Program-made: the position numbers and the translations under genes
Notes under the pieces: model-generated
Told to the model about the DNA's origin: nothing
Databases searched by the model: none
The model's input: only the letters and a program-made list of their open reading frames with translations
Part shown: one piece after another, positions 24,081 to 39,000 of the stretch
How the letters are laid out: each line of letters opens with the position of its first letter
Position numbering within the stretch: position 1 is the stretch's first letter
Origin: Acanthaster planci
Lineage: Eukaryota; Echinodermata; Asteroidea; Valvatida; Acanthasteridae
DNA: 64,000 bases
Direction of reading: 5' to 3'
Assembly (NCBI RefSeq): GCF_001949145.1
Contig: NW_019091400.1
Location: 125,359 to 189,358 of the forward strand

Positions 24081-27000
24081 ATGGCGGATGCGTCTGCCTT
24101 GGAAAGTAAGCAATAATTCCATCGATTTTGAGTTCACTCTTTGCCATTGTCAAGTTGCTTTTCTCATTGAAACTTTACGGAGAAAATTGGGAATTTTTTA
24201 TGCACTTGTATGATATCTTAAACAATGATTCATTGGCTTTTTTTGGTGTGAAAAGGGCAGTCAAAATTGTCCGGCTAACTGCGCAAGCCGTCGCACGGCA
24301 GCAGTGTAGTGGCTGTGACTGAGTGTGCCGTCTGCGTGCGCGTGTGCTCCGCCGTACGTGCACAGTTCAACCATGGTTCAACAGTCCTGCTGTGCTGACT
24401 GCCTTGCTGGTGCATGCGTAGTTCCCACAGTCGCCCAGTCTGTCATTTTCAGACGGGCTGGATTGTAAAATATTGAAATTTAGAATATTGATCCATCCAT
24501 GTCAAAATAGGCCTAGGCGCCATTGGCCTAAAAAATGTGAACTAGGCCTGAGTGGTGATGTTGTTACTTCATACTTGCCCCCCATTTGATCATTTAAATT
24601 TCATAATTTGTTTCATCATTGACATGTTCATTGAACTTGCCAAACTCTGATGAAGACTTAGCAGCTGGTTTCAGTTTCATACTTACTCAGCCATGTCAGT
24701 GGGATGCAGGATGCATCATTTTAGAACAGGGAGATACCAAAAACCTCCCTTGTGATACTTTATTACAGAATTTGTAAAAAACAACTTTCCAGTGCCCAGT
24801 TTCGTCTAGCATGTCGCGTTACGTTAGAGATGTTGACCAAGAGTTCCATATACAGGCAACACTAATTTTCCCTTAAAATGTTATAACAGCCATCAAAAAG
24901 TGACAGGGGGCCTATGTCAATAAAAAGTTAAATTTATCTTGGAAAATTCTGAAACATTTACTTAGAAAACCCTTTTTTTTCAGACAAGTCTCTTACAGGT
25001 GTAGGTTTTTGCACAGGGGCATCAGGTGTTGTCCCTACAGAGCAAAAATCTCCCAAGTGTCCAACTTTTTAAGTGACGTCTTTCATGTCTTTTCAACATG
25101 TCAATTACAAAAATACAGTTTACTGACACTTTGTTTCTTGTGAATTAATTTACATTTAGTTCTCTTAGTATTAGAGCAGTAGTATCTTTATTACTCTTGG
25201 CCTTGCCTTGCATACAGTGATACCAACCAAGCGTATTTATGAAGTGTCTTACAAGCACATAAATTGGAACATGTATGCGTTAGATGTGTTTCTCAAAGAG
25301 TGCCTAGCACAAGTTTACTGCCAAATGGATAAGTCAGTAGGCCAGTATGAAAGCAGGGAGGAAGGACGCAGCATGGTCACTAAAGGAGTTTGAACTAACT
25401 AGGCTAGAACATCAGGCTTTCTGACATGCCCTTTATGTCCATAGCTAGAGCGCAGCGAGTGCTTGAATGATGTGTACCTCATCTGTTTCACAAAAATGAA
25501 ACCCCTTTGTACCCTATGATCGTCGCCACAGTTCTTCTCTGGTCATCCGCATTTCTAAATCTTTGTGTCCTGAAGTGTACGAAATTGAATATCCATGTCT
25601 TCGTTGCTGCTCGGTACAATATCAAATTTAATGCTTGTGTTAAGACGTGTGCCCTAAATGTTCATCTGCATTCGGTGCCCTTCTGGAGTTATTTTGGGAA
25701 TAAAGAGCCTTAGTTGTTTGTAAGATTTTGCTTTTTTTTTTTAAATCATTTTTCTTATGGCATTTATACAAAAAAGTATTTTATGAAATCTCATGATCAC
25801 TCCTTGTGATGAAATAGCACATTTTATGAACTAAGCTTTCCAGTGTTGAACATTGCCAGTCTCAGCCACGTTCGTACCAAGTCTTTGAAAAGTGATGTTT
25901 GGAGGGGCAAAACTAAAATTACAAACTTTGCATGAATAATGGAACAGTGTTGAATATAAAAGTTTATTCGTAACAAAAGTAGGTCTAACCTTAGGGATTT
26001 TTCTCTGTCTGTTTCCTGGTCACAGCAATAAGTTGTAGTTAATTTCAAGCAAAACACCACTTGTATCGCAAGGATATTGCTGGCCTAGGGGGTTGACCAA
26101 ATTGGAATACGTGTACCTCGAGCGGGCCCTCTATAAAAGATGGATGGGCTATGCAGTCACTGCCCACATTGATTTCCCCTGCACAAGCGGTCGCCACTTA
26201 GCAAATGAAGCACTTGTTGATGCCTACGTATACGGCATCACAGAAAAGCAAAGATGATGCTCTCAGCTGGAAGGCCTCTGTGTTAAAAAAAACATGGATG
26301 TGGATATAGATGAATTTGGGGGAAAAAAGGGTCCTCCACTCTCCAAATTAGAGAAAGCCTAGAATCCTACCTCGTCATTGCTGTTAGTACCTTTTTTGTC
26401 GACACGCCAAGACTGTGATCTTTTTTGTTTCAGATTCCTCTGTGGAGGCTCTGATGAGCCTTCGCAGTGCCGGTAGGAACCGACCCTCGCCCATCAGCAA
26501 CCCTGTGCCCACACCCCCTAGGAGGGGAAATGTAAGTGCCCGAGCTGTCAGTGATTTTGTTCCCCTCTTTATTTGGAGGGAGACAATCTGTCCTGTGATT
26601 TTCCACAGCTGAAACTGGGAAGTGAAAAAGGTTTGCTGAGAAGAGAATGTGCTTAATCATGAACTGAATTTGGGAGACTATTGAATGCACATATTCCCAC
26701 TAAACCCTGGATGTAGGTAATTGGAAAAGGATTTACGAGTTCTTGATTTTCCTGTTACGGAGCTCTTGATATGATTTGTAATGTATACAGAGCTTTTCAT
26801 TAAAGCACATAGAAAGACTGTGAGGATCTAATTTGACCCTCTGGAAGGAACATGGAAGTCAATGGTGCTTATTAGAACATGAGCTTTTCAGGTTCAGGGG
26901 AATAGTACATGAACAAGATATAAAAAAAGCATTTAACCTGAAAAACAATACCTGTATTTGTATTAATATCCTGCAGCCCCTTTAGACGCAATCAGTACCC

Positions 27001-30000
27001 TCTACCGACGAGCCGTGTCCTTACGATGACATCGGCATGAGGGTGCATACAGACTACTTGGTACATTTTGACCAAACAACAGATCACTGGAGGTTCCAAA
27101 CAAGTGAATGTTGCTGACAAAAGGAAGTGTAGCCTTTTGGGCATTTTGCACTCAGAAAAATAAGTTATTTTTCTTGGTCCCTCCTTCCCTTTGCTAGTGA
27201 GGGGGACATGTGAATGTAGAAAATGTCTGTCCTTGAAGTTGGTTTTTAACCTTCATGTTTGTGCCATTTCAGTCAACCTACTTATTTTGCCTCAACACAG
27301 CCACCAAGAATTCGGAAGCGCAACCGACTCATCTTCAACGATGACGAAGACACATCCATGTCCCCTATCAGATCCTCCCCCAAGAGAAACAGGACGACAC
27401 CCACAAACTCGGTGAGTCATTTAGCAATTCATAGGTTATTCATGGGCCCTTGCTGCATCTCTGGTATTTTTCTAATCTTGTCCAAGTGCATACTTAGACT
27501 TTCAAGAAGGGTCTGTCCCAAGGAGAGAAATAGTCACTTGCTGAGCAGCCTGGTGCACTGCTGGTTGCACTGTGTCAATGCTGATGTCGGCACAGTGCAC
27601 TCTAAGTTGTGTCAGAGTCCGCTGTTTTCTTAGAATCCACTAGGTTCTCATTTCAGCCGCCATAGGTAAAGAGATTTTCATGTGACTTTACATGACAGGC
27701 AAAGGCCTTTCAGGAAGCGTACCACGACCTTGGAAGTGCCTTCATATTGCGATTCTGTGTATTTCTGTTGGCAATTTTATGCATACCAGAATGTTGAGAG
27801 ACTTTGAAGGTGTACACATTTCCGCACACATCTGTGTAAATTGAACACTGACCGTCAAAATCACGTAACAGAAAACCCTCTATGGTTGCATTGAATAGCA
27901 AGGTGCCCTGAAAACAAAACAGATATGAAAAACCAGATGGGTGTTAGTGTGAGCATTAGAATACTTTCAAATTTTATAATTGGTCTTTGAATTTACGTTT
28001 ACATTAAATTGAAATGTATTCAGGCCTCTCAAGGTACTTGTCATAGCCCTAGTCTGAACCCAATTTTTTTTTTCTTCTGTACAGCCTGCCAAATCTCAGC
28101 ACTCCCGGGACCACCCCAAGTCTCACTCAGTTCCCTCCACGCCCCAGAAGATTTCTTCCTCGGCTCTCCAGAACCTGATCCTGAGCACGCCGGCCAAGAA
28201 GTCCGCCCAGAAGATGGGCTGCAGGCTCAAGAACCTCCTCAAGTTGCCCAAGGCCTACAAGTGGTGCATCTACGAGTGGTTCTACTCCAACATAGACAAG
28301 TCAGTTGACATGGCAGGCCGAAATTCAACCCTTTGGTTATGCCGGCTTGAACGGCTAAGTCTGCATTACTTGGCTTATGGCTGACAAGAACACATGGGCC
28401 TGTGGGCAAGCTGCCACCTTGTAGCTGAATCCATTTCACATAGGAATGTGTTATGGCTAGCCATAGCCAAGCGATTTGGGCTGAAAAACCTAGTACTGCC
28501 AGCAGCCACATTTGGCGTTGCATCTGAACTTTGTTTAAGGCCACAGAATGAACCATTGGTTTGCTGTTTGCATGGTGAAGTTCCTATTTAATATGCCGTA
28601 AAGTTTTAAACCTGTTGTAACAGTTAATGATGCAAACACATTGCCAGTTTGATCGAATATTCAAACATTTGATCGTACCAATTTACCAAAAAGCAGAATG
28701 AAATATTTACATGTGTCTACATGCAGCCCACAAAAGAAGAATTTGAAACAAAAAAAATGTTTTGCCTCATGGTTGGGCATATGCTTTAAGTTTACTCATA
28801 ATATTTGTTTGAAATAAATTTTTAGAGTGGAGTTTAATAACCCCCAAAATGAAGCTATTCCTTTTTTTGTTTTCATGATTTTCACCAACAATTACCTGAT
28901 TTTGAAAATTAATAGTTGGTTATCCAATAATTGATTGAATATCCAAGTATTGAATAATCGACACAGCCCTAGGGGGTTTGTGTCCAAGATCTCTAATTTT
29001 CTAAAGTAGTACAGGCACTGTAGGAGGTTGGCAATAACCACCTCTTGTTGCAAGAATCAAAGAACAAGCAAAGTCATTTATTTATTGTTTGGTTTTGTTT
29101 TCTCCCGCCTCAGGGCGTTATTCAGCGGTGAGAATGACTTTCTCATCTGCCTGAGGGAGTCCTTCCCCCAGCTCAAGTGTCGGAAGCTGACGAGGGTGGA
29201 GTGGTGCATCATTCGCAGGCTGATGGGCAAGCCGAGAAGGTGGGTCCAAGAGAGGGCTCTTTATCACTGTCAACACAGTCCTTGTAGGTCTGCCAATGAT
29301 GCCTGTCTGTGTCAGTAGACTGATTGTGCCCATTATTAAGTCACGTGACCCGTAGTTGATATCAAACATCACAAACATGGCGTCCTCCCATAACTGTTTA
29401 CCAAACCATAAAGCCAATTTTGGGTATAGTACTCAGCACATCAGTTGTCTGAGCACTGTACTGACCGTCGGCTTGATTTTTTTGGTTAGTAAACTTAAAA
29501 TACCATTTGGTATGGGAGGACGCCATGTTTGTCAGTGTCTGATACCCACCGTAGGTCACATACATGTAGGTCTCTTGACCTGGCAGGCGCAATCGGTCTT
29601 TTTGATGAAGCGCCCTCTTTTTATGAGAGTTTCAGTTTTAAAATGATCTCATAGTTTCACTGGTGCGGCTGTACTATCAGGTTCCCGTAATATCTAGTTT
29701 TTATTAAGCAGGTGCATTGGATTAATTTTGAATGTGCTCATAGTAGAATCTGAAACATTTTCATTGATTGGTCTCACAGATGGCAGAATTTGTTTGATTA
29801 AGGAAGGAGTGAGGTAATAACAGTGACAGGCAGTTATTACTTTGTAGCATTTGGCCACAGTTGTTAATTAAAGCAATCCTCAGCCAACCTGAACCAAACA
29901 CGGTTTCCTTGTGAGGCAGTTAGCTCCACTTGCAGGCAGGCAGGTCTGTACACACCTGTACACATCACAGTGCCTTCAATTTCACTAAATGCCAAATGTA

Positions 30001-33000
30001 CTGGTGCGGCTGTATTATTGGCTTCCCGTAATATGTGACCCACTCTGCAAAAATGAGTCTTAAGTTGCCAAAGCCACTTTGTGAGTTTTCGTTTGTAACG
30101 TTTGGAAAGAGCAAATTGAGTTTTTTGTTTTGATGTAACACTCAGTTTGTCATCCTGACGGAAGTGGATACTCCGCCGTGGGTTCCTATTGATTTACACT
30201 GTGCAAAATTTTTTGAAAGGACTTTTTACTCCAAAGTGGCTCTGGCGACTTAAGACTCATTTTCACAGAGTGGTCACGTATTCAGTCTCTACTAAAGCAG
30301 GAGCATTGGATTTTGGATGGTGAACACCCTTGCTCTTTCGTTTGTCAGGTGTTCTCCGGCATTCTTTGCGGAGGAGCGGGCGGCGTTGGACACCAAGCGG
30401 CGCCGCCTGAGACTGCTGCAGCAGAGGAAGTCCAGCGAGCTGGACACCAGCGACATCAAAGATCTTCCCCAAGAAATACCTCTACCCCTGGTCATCGGAA
30501 CAAAAGTTACCGGTGGGTTTTTCTAACTACAGTAAACTCTTGATAACTCAAAGTTGATTAACTTGAAACTCCGCTTATCTCCAAGACATTCTTCATTCCT
30601 ACCAAAAAACATAGGCTTTTACGCACAAAAAAATACCTCCATAACTCAAAATGCCCACACCGCGTGCACCACATTTTGAAATGCAACATGGTGCACCGTT
30701 AAGCAATTAAAATGGAATGATCATCTGGCCAAACAGGAAAACCCCGGACCTGGCCCCGGCCACATGAGCAAGCACTGGGCTGGACTGAACAAAAGGACTT
30801 TCACAAAAAAGTACCCAGTTATGGTGGTTTATGTTTCCTTAATCAGTAGAACAGAAATTTTACATAAGAAAAATCATTAAATCTCAGCAGAATAATTTTG
30901 GGAAGAAATTTAATCTTGGATATAAGGAATAACCATTTAAAGCATCTCCAGCAGCCGCTTCTGGGGCAAGTAGAGTTGCTTATGCATTGTGAGTGTCTGT
31001 GTGGGAAAGACTCAGGAACTTTCGTTAGCTCAAAATCCAGATAACTCGAATTTTTTATCCATTCCCCTGAGGTTTAATTTATCAAGGGTTTACTGTAGCT
31101 GTAAGCACGGGAAAGTGACAGAACTTGGATACACGAGTATCTAGGGCACAAGTTGTTCTTCCTGAGAGCAGCAAGAATATGTCCAGTTTTCCTGAAGTAG
31201 AATGTTTTGTTGTAAATCTAAAATGTGCCCACTACACGCTAGTTTATAGGAACATCCTGCCAAGTTTTGAGAGTAAGTGGAGGAATAACTCACCAGAGGA
31301 TGACGTGACATTGGAAAAAAAAAAACTTTCAGGCGTATTAAAAATCTCTCTGGGTCACTGATAGACAGGACATACTCATGAGGAATTTGAATCTTATATT
31401 TCAGCTCGTTTAAGGTACCCCCACGACGGGCTTTTCACCGGGCAGATTGATGCCATCAACACGCAGAATGCCACGTACCGGGTGACCTTTGACCGGCACG
31501 GCCTGGGAACCCACACTATTCCAGACACAGAAGTCTTAGTAAGTCTGTTATCTTCTTTTGCTTCTTGTCAGTGTGTATGGGTTTTTTTGGGGGGGGGGCA
31601 TTAAGTGTCTCGGGCTTTATTTACTTCAACTCTTCCAAAACCCCAACAGCAGCTTTCACTGTGTTTTTATGCATCATCTTAAGGTATGTTCATTCATCAG
31701 TGTTGTTAAAATTCCTGATGTGTGATATTTCTGTAATGAGTAATTTTTTTCCAACGGTTTTGAACAGTATTCTTCAAGTGATTTAAGTTGCAATTTAAAC
31801 CACAGTTGATTTCAATGAAACAATGCTGTTTAGCCCAGCTTGATGCCTGATGTTTGATAGCTGTCTTTGGTGGAAGTTAAAATGTGTCCTCATCCACCAG
31901 TGCACTGTAGTGGACTGTGAAGGATTCAGGATAACCTAGTTAAGTGGTTAGGGTTAACTTAAGCAGTGTCCGAATTATTTGGCTACGGCTTGATATTGAA
32001 CACTAAGCAATGGCTAGTGGCTTCCGCCAGTATGGTGGACGCATCTGTGATTTGAAGCTGCAGCCAGCTGATCTGGACACAGCCCTACATTTCTTCCTGT
32101 CATTTTTTTTTTCAATACAAGGGAACTGAGCCGCAAGACACCATGCCACTATCTGCCTTCCTGAATAAGCAAAGACCCAGGCCCAGCCTGTTCTCACCAC
32201 AGAGGTACGTTTACAGTTTAGATTGGCACAATTCAAAAGGCAACTTTATTGTTCTGCATGTTGATTCTCTTTTTATAGTCCAGTTGAAAATTTTTTTTTT
32301 TCAAAATCAGTGAAATGTTTTTATCAACTAGAGAACCTGTCATAAGTAATGAACAGTTCCTGACATTATTGGCTGATAAGCTATTTTGTTTAGCAGATTT
32401 CTCCTTGCTTAGCCAATTTCTGTGTTTTCAGCAGAGTTGTGGAATCTTCCCCTGGGGCTAAGGTCTCCGATCTGTCCGTAATTTGATGGGGGAAAAAAAC
32501 TGATTATCTGTCTATGATCACAGGATTACGCTGGATGGTCTCCATTCTCCCAACTTGGACAACGACCCAATGCTGGGTATGTCACCTCTCCGGGGGAAAC
32601 TTCAAGGGGACGAGAAGACATTAGGGGGATTCCCTGTCAAATTCCTGGTTCTTGTGGTAAGGTGTTCGCTTCCTGCTATAACTCTACCTGTGTGGTGACG
32701 TTGTACATATTTTACATTTTGTACATGTGTCACACTATGAAAGCTTTACACCGAAGTCTCGTTGATTCCAGTGACTTTTTTTCAACATGGATTCACAGGA
32801 CTTTGAAATCATCAAAAGTCGATCCAGTTCCTCCGACTAGTGCTTTATTTTGAGTTTAACAAATATAAATGCAGCTGTTCAGACCTGCAGACAGCAGACT
32901 GCTATATGACTACCCAGAAAAGTTTCAGTGAGTCTGGTAGACTGTGTGCACACACTGTTTCATGACTGTCCTGTTTGGACGAGGCACAGTGTATTTTGGT

Positions 33001-36000
33001 TTCAATGTTTTCAAGGCCAGGTGTGCCGTTTAACGGTGGCACTCAGCCATCTGTCAATTTAATAGACGTATTGTGCCCATTAAGTCTCATGACCTATAAT
33101 GGGTATCAAACATCCGCAAACATTGCGTCCTCTCATAGCAAAGTGTGTCATAAATGTCATTTACCGGAAATAAGACTGACTGTCGGTAAAGTACTCAGAC
33201 TACTGATGCGCTGAGCACTATACCCAAAAACAGCATTAGTTTTGGTAAACAACACTTACAACACTTTTCTATGGAAGGACGCAATGTTTGTTGATGTTTC
33301 ATACCCACTACAGGTCACGTGACTTAGCTTGTGCAATTGGTCTATTGTTGTTGTGTAAAGGGGCATTTTCATACAACATCCTTTGCTGGCATTGTCCCAG
33401 ATTTCCGATTTCTTTTCTTGTGGCCCTTGTCAGATGCTGTGAGTTTCTTAAGTTCCGACTAGCTGCAGATTAAGTACAAGCTCTTGTTTCTTGACACATG
33501 AACAAATGCTGCCAATCTGCAGAAGCGGCCCTCAAGGAGGGCGCAACGTTTTCCAAGGTTCAAGTGCCTGATATGCATCGCCCTATTGACACGCTTTGCT
33601 TCAACTATCTGTCTATTCAGACCAGGTTATCAAAGATACTCGGCATCAAGAAGGACCTCTTGCAAGAACTGAAAGACATGAACACAAACGCCGAGAGGAT
33701 GGTAAGCTCAAACCAGACCGTGAACTGGTCACGACTTGCTCAAACTGGTATCACTATTTCTTCGTCTTTCTTCTGCTACACTGCTGAAATTGTTATTGAT
33801 TTTGATTTGACGGCTTTAACAAAACGTGATCTGGTTTGACCTTCAAATACCTGGGTTTCTCAGACTCTCCCTCCCCCCCAGGATCTAGGCTGTCCCATGC
33901 CTGAACTTTTTGTAAACTTTACATGCATGCAAGGGTATTTATTTTGAGTGGATATCGGAAGTTTAAATTCAGCCTGTCAAACTGTTTTGTTAAGGGTTTG
34001 TCATAGTTCATACCTTTATGCATGTCGGCCCCTGCATGCGTCAAGCACATGCGAAAGAGAAACATTAACTTTTTGGGCCGACCTGTCTCAGAAAAAGTGG
34101 CACCTGTGGAAAACGGTGCTTAAATAATTGTAAGACATGACTCGGGAAAAACTCTGCAGACTCTGCACCACAGGTGCCCCCCAACTCCGCTCTTGTAGGG
34201 TATACCTATTTTGAACTGTGGTTCATTTGCAAACGATGTTCACAATGTGCTTGCAAGTCACAAAACTGTTCGTAAGTCATTTTTACAAGTGTTGTTAGTC
34301 TAAGTTCAAAGCCTAAAATTCTCCCAGCGTTTGCTTCAGATATACTAATCAAAACAAGTTTAAGGAACACTTTCTATTTTGTGTATACTCTTTTATATGA
34401 GATATTTTACTGCTGAAAATGTGCATTTGATGTTTTGAAACATTTTTAAAATTTTTTATTTCAATGAGTACATCATCGAGACAAACAAAAAATGAAAGAA
34501 CCAGACCCCACTCATTGCTTTGAAAAAAATTACAAGTTAAGAAAGGAGCGGTCCTTAACTTTTTTTGAGTAGTGTATATGTCTTTCATCAGCTTTGATTT
34601 CCCAAGTACCGCAGCAGTTAATTTATTTTGCCCAGTTGATTTAAACTCCAACAGGGCTGTATCCTCCAATTTCAGGATGCTTTTACACACACCCTAGGAA
34701 GTTAGGGTGATTGTTTTTTAACAAATAGTGGTTGACTGTTATTCCTGTATCTGTGTGCATGTGTGTCCACCCTTTTTTCTCCCTGAACAGCAATCCTTGA
34801 ACCAAAGTTCAGGGTTGGACTTCAAGGAGAAATATGCAAAGTGCGTGCTGCAGTTGGAGAAGCTGAACGACGCCCTCAACAGGCACCTAAACGATGTCCA
34901 AAAATATTGCCAAGAGGTAAGAAGATGTAGAATACAGGTTATTCGTAGGTGGAGGGTATCTTCGTTCTCCTTCCATTTGAAGAGCAGCTTAGAGTTTCCG
35001 ATCTGGGCTAGACAGCCAGGTCAGTGCTGCGTCTGTAACCTCATAGTGTTCGCCCAAGACGCTAGTGCCTGGTAACAAAGCATGCATAGTGATTCCTCGA
35101 ACGGCTCCACGAGTAGACTAGTTCATAAACGTCTTGGGAATCTTGTTGGGGCGGTTGAATTTTTTTCCTTATTTTGTCTGTAGGTTTTCCTAGGGAACCA
35201 ATCAGGCATCACAAAATGGTTTATTGTCAGTAGCGCAATGGTTGTGAAAGTGCACACTTCTTTTGCAGAATTGAACTGTGAAGAGCGATGATCAAGCATG
35301 GTAATTTGGTATGCAGTGCAGTGATGTCCCCCGTGCATTACTACTGGTACCAAATGACAAGCAGTCATTTGTTCAAAGATATTAATCTGTACATCAACAG
35401 TCTAATTTGAAAAGAATAGTTATATCCTCATTGCAAGAATCCCAAGATGTTAGTACGAGCATGGTGTTAGAAAGAAAACAAAAATCCCAGTTTACAACAA
35501 ATGCAGCCATTAGCACTGATCACGGACATCTTGGGCCAAGACAGGTGACTTCATGAATTGCCTTTAGTTCCCCGGGGGAAGCACCTAAGAGTGGAGGTTA
35601 CACAGGTTCCATTGAAGGCAGCGGTGTATAACAAGTGGAAGCATAATTATGAGTGAGATTAAAGGAAAATGACTCCCTGGTAAGAGATTATGAAGTAGGG
35701 CGGAGCACAGCACCCAAAGTGGTTCGTGAAAGCAGCTGCCTGAACATGAATGTTTGGGTTTTACAACTGATACTATAAGCAGTGGAAGCCAATTTTGATT
35801 CAAACTACGAAGAGTTTGTAGGGGTCTATAACCTTGTAGGAAGGAACATATTTTTTTGTGAGTTCAAAATGGTTGGATAGACTGAGCCCTTTTGGCCTCA
35901 GCAGTAGATGTATTGACCCGTGTAATTTTTAACGGAGGGTGGGTGCATCCACCAACTCTTTGAATTTCAAGAACGGGGGGTGGGGAAACTTTGCATTGTT

Positions 36001-39000
36001 TAATTGGCAAATTGTACACTCATTGTGCTGCTGTCTGAAATGGAGCACACCAAAGATGTAGTTTGGATTCTGTACTTGAGCAGACCTTCTTTTTAATGGA
36101 GAGATGATCTCTCCTGGGGAGTCAGGCATGAAGCCTGCAGCAGCTGTTTTCCTTCAAATCTGTAGTGTCTTTGCTTGGGCACTCATGTCATGGTGCGGTG
36201 GTGCCCATCTGCATGGAGAAGATAACCGATTCGCCAAGATTTGCCACACGGAGCAAGAATGAAGGTGTACCGGCTGACAAGTGTACTGGCATGGATTGAC
36301 CAAAAGGTCTTTCTCAAATGGCGTCGCCTCCTACAGATTGCCACATGCAGCGGCTTTGTGGATGTCAAATTTTCGTGGCGTGCATTAGACACGCTGTATT
36401 TCAAAGATTTTTGTATCAACACGTGTGCAAGTATAGAACATTTCCGGGCAAGGGAACCCAGTGAAGTTAAGTATGCATTTGCTTTAAAATAATGGTGTCC
36501 TGTGAGAGATGAGTATTTGTATTGGGGTGGGACGGAAAGTTTGCGTAGGGCCATACACATTATTTAAACAAAAATACTAAAAAAAGACCTCTTACCACTG
36601 ATACTTGTGCAGTTTTGCTGACAAGGATAATTTGCCAGCTGTGACAATTTACCAAAGAAAATGATTGGCCAGCAAGGACAATTGGCCAGCAAGGATAATT
36701 TTGCAGACAGGGATCATTTGCAAACTGGGATATTTGCCAACAGGGAAGTTTTACTAACGGGGATCATTTGCTCACTGGGATCATTTGCCAGCAGGGGTCA
36801 TTTGCAAACAGGGATCATTTGTAGACAGGGATCATTTGCCAGCAGGGGTCATTTGCCAACAGGGATCATTTGCAAACAGGTATCATTTGTAGACAGGGAT
36901 CATTTGCCAGCAGGGGTCATTTGCCAACAGGGATCATTTGCAAACAGGGATCATTTGTAGACAGGGATCATTTGTAGACAGGGATCATTAGCCAGTANNN
37001 NNNNNNNNNNNNNNNNNNNNNNNNNNNNNNNNNNNNNNNNNNNNNNNNNNNNNNNNNNNNNNNNNNNNNNNNNNNNNNNNNNNNNNNNNNNNNNNNNNNN
37101 NNNNNNNNNNNNNNNNNNNNNNNNNNNNNNNNNNNNNNNNNNNNNNNNNNNNNNNNNNNNNNNNNNNNNNNNNNNNNNNNNNNNNNNNNNNNNNNNNNNN
37201 NNNNNNNNNNNNNNNNNNNNNNNNNNNNNNNNNNNNNNNNNNNNNNNNNNNNNNNNNNNNNNNNNNNNNNNNNNNNNNNNNNNNNNNNNNNNNNNNNNNN
37301 NNNNNNNNNNNNNNNNNNNNATTTGCCAACAGGGATCATTTGCCAACAGGGATCATTTGCCAACAGGGATCATTTGCCAAGGAGTTTGTGTATGAAACTC
37401 CCCTCCTGCCTCCCACTTTCTCATATGCATATGGATTTTTCTAGAAAGTGATAAATACTGTCCACTCGCAATTGGACCAACATTTAAATCCGATAAAGAA
37501 GTTAAACTACCGTTTCAATGGCTGTCCATTTTCAATGGTCTTCAGATAAGCAATCTCTTTTGAAGATTTGTTTACACATGAAGGTGCATTTAATCCATCA
37601 GTAACTTTCCTTAACAAAAAGTACTCAGACCTTTATGTTTTAAAGAAACCATTCTCTCTCCACACCTCTCCTGGAAACTAGATGGTACAACTTGATACCT
37701 TCTAAGAAACAACAACGGACATCCTCTTGAAAAGATAACTATTAGGCCAGGGTTTTTACATCTTCTGTGTTCATGTATTTTCAAGTGATGAAGAAAATAA
37801 AATTCTTTTTGCTTGTGTTTTGAGTGTTTTATTCTAGTGTCCGCACTTGCTTAAAAAGTTAAGTATTGAAATAATATCCTGTTCATATGCTTTAAATAAA
37901 CATTATTTGAAGTGTTCTTTAAAAATTTTGAAATTGGGTCCTAACTTCATGAAATACATTGTGGACATTTTGAAGAACAGGCTTTAACAAGTAGATGTAC
38001 GTCCAGTTATTTGGACAGTTTTATCGCTTGAAAATTGTTGACGACATCTTGTTAATGTCATTTGATAAAAAAAAAATCAGTAATAAGTAACCTACCAGAT
38101 GGGGAATTTTGCAGATACATGTTGTAAAATTCTGTCTGGAAGAGTTTTTGAAAAGATTCGGTGCACAGCTAATTTTGTGGGATTTTTTCTTTACACATCC
38201 TGGGATTCCTACTTTTAGCGGATTGAAACAATCTAAAAGAATTCTGATTTGTGACTTGGATTTCCATTTACAATCGAAATTTTTATATTTCTGAAAGGTG
38301 GAGCATGTTAGATATCTTGGTAAAACATTAAGCTTTTACCATTTAAAAACATGTTTAAAGGGAGAAAAAATGCAGTATGGTCAGTAGAAACAAAAGTAAT
38401 GAGTTCACAAACAACATAAGAGTTGTGAAAATTTTGAATTAAACATTATAGCAAAGGGAACAGACGACCATAAAACTGGTGATAAATGGTCATATGTAAA
38501 TTTTCCTATCTGTCTCTTGATGAAACTTAATTTAAAACACGTGAGGTTTGAGATTTCGAAAAAAAATAACTCCTTTTTGAATCGTTGCAGATACTTGAAG
38601 ATTCGCGCGGTTTTCCCGCAATTTTTTTCGTACATGACCTGCGTGCATGAATCCAATTGGTCAATACATCGACCCACTCAAATCTGATTGGTCCGTCGAT
38701 TCGACTTTTCACGACCAATCGCGTCAAATCAACCTGACTCGTAACCTTTCTGAGCATGCGTGGATCAATTTAAATGCCCAAATTTCAATATGGCTTCCTC
38801 AGTTTAAAAACCAGGAGAAAATTCGAGCTCTTTGTTCGGCGGCCTTGCAAGAATTTTGTCGGCGGTGCCTGAAAAATCTCGGCAATAATGGCGTTAAAAT
38901 GAGCCGGTTTGGACCAGAATCATGGAAGATGAACCCCAAGGTGGCGTACATTTCGCTGCTAACGGGAACCAATCGTTACTCGCCGTGAATTTCGAGGGAA

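Noticed and set aside
36183-36560. 125-codon minus-strand frame in LIN9 intron 11
   Set aside because: No similarity, no splice context and an opposing frame of similar length; a chance open frame.
36951-37363. Long minus-strand open frames across N
   Set aside because: They are open only because N bases hide stops; the known ends are the 17-bp repeat.
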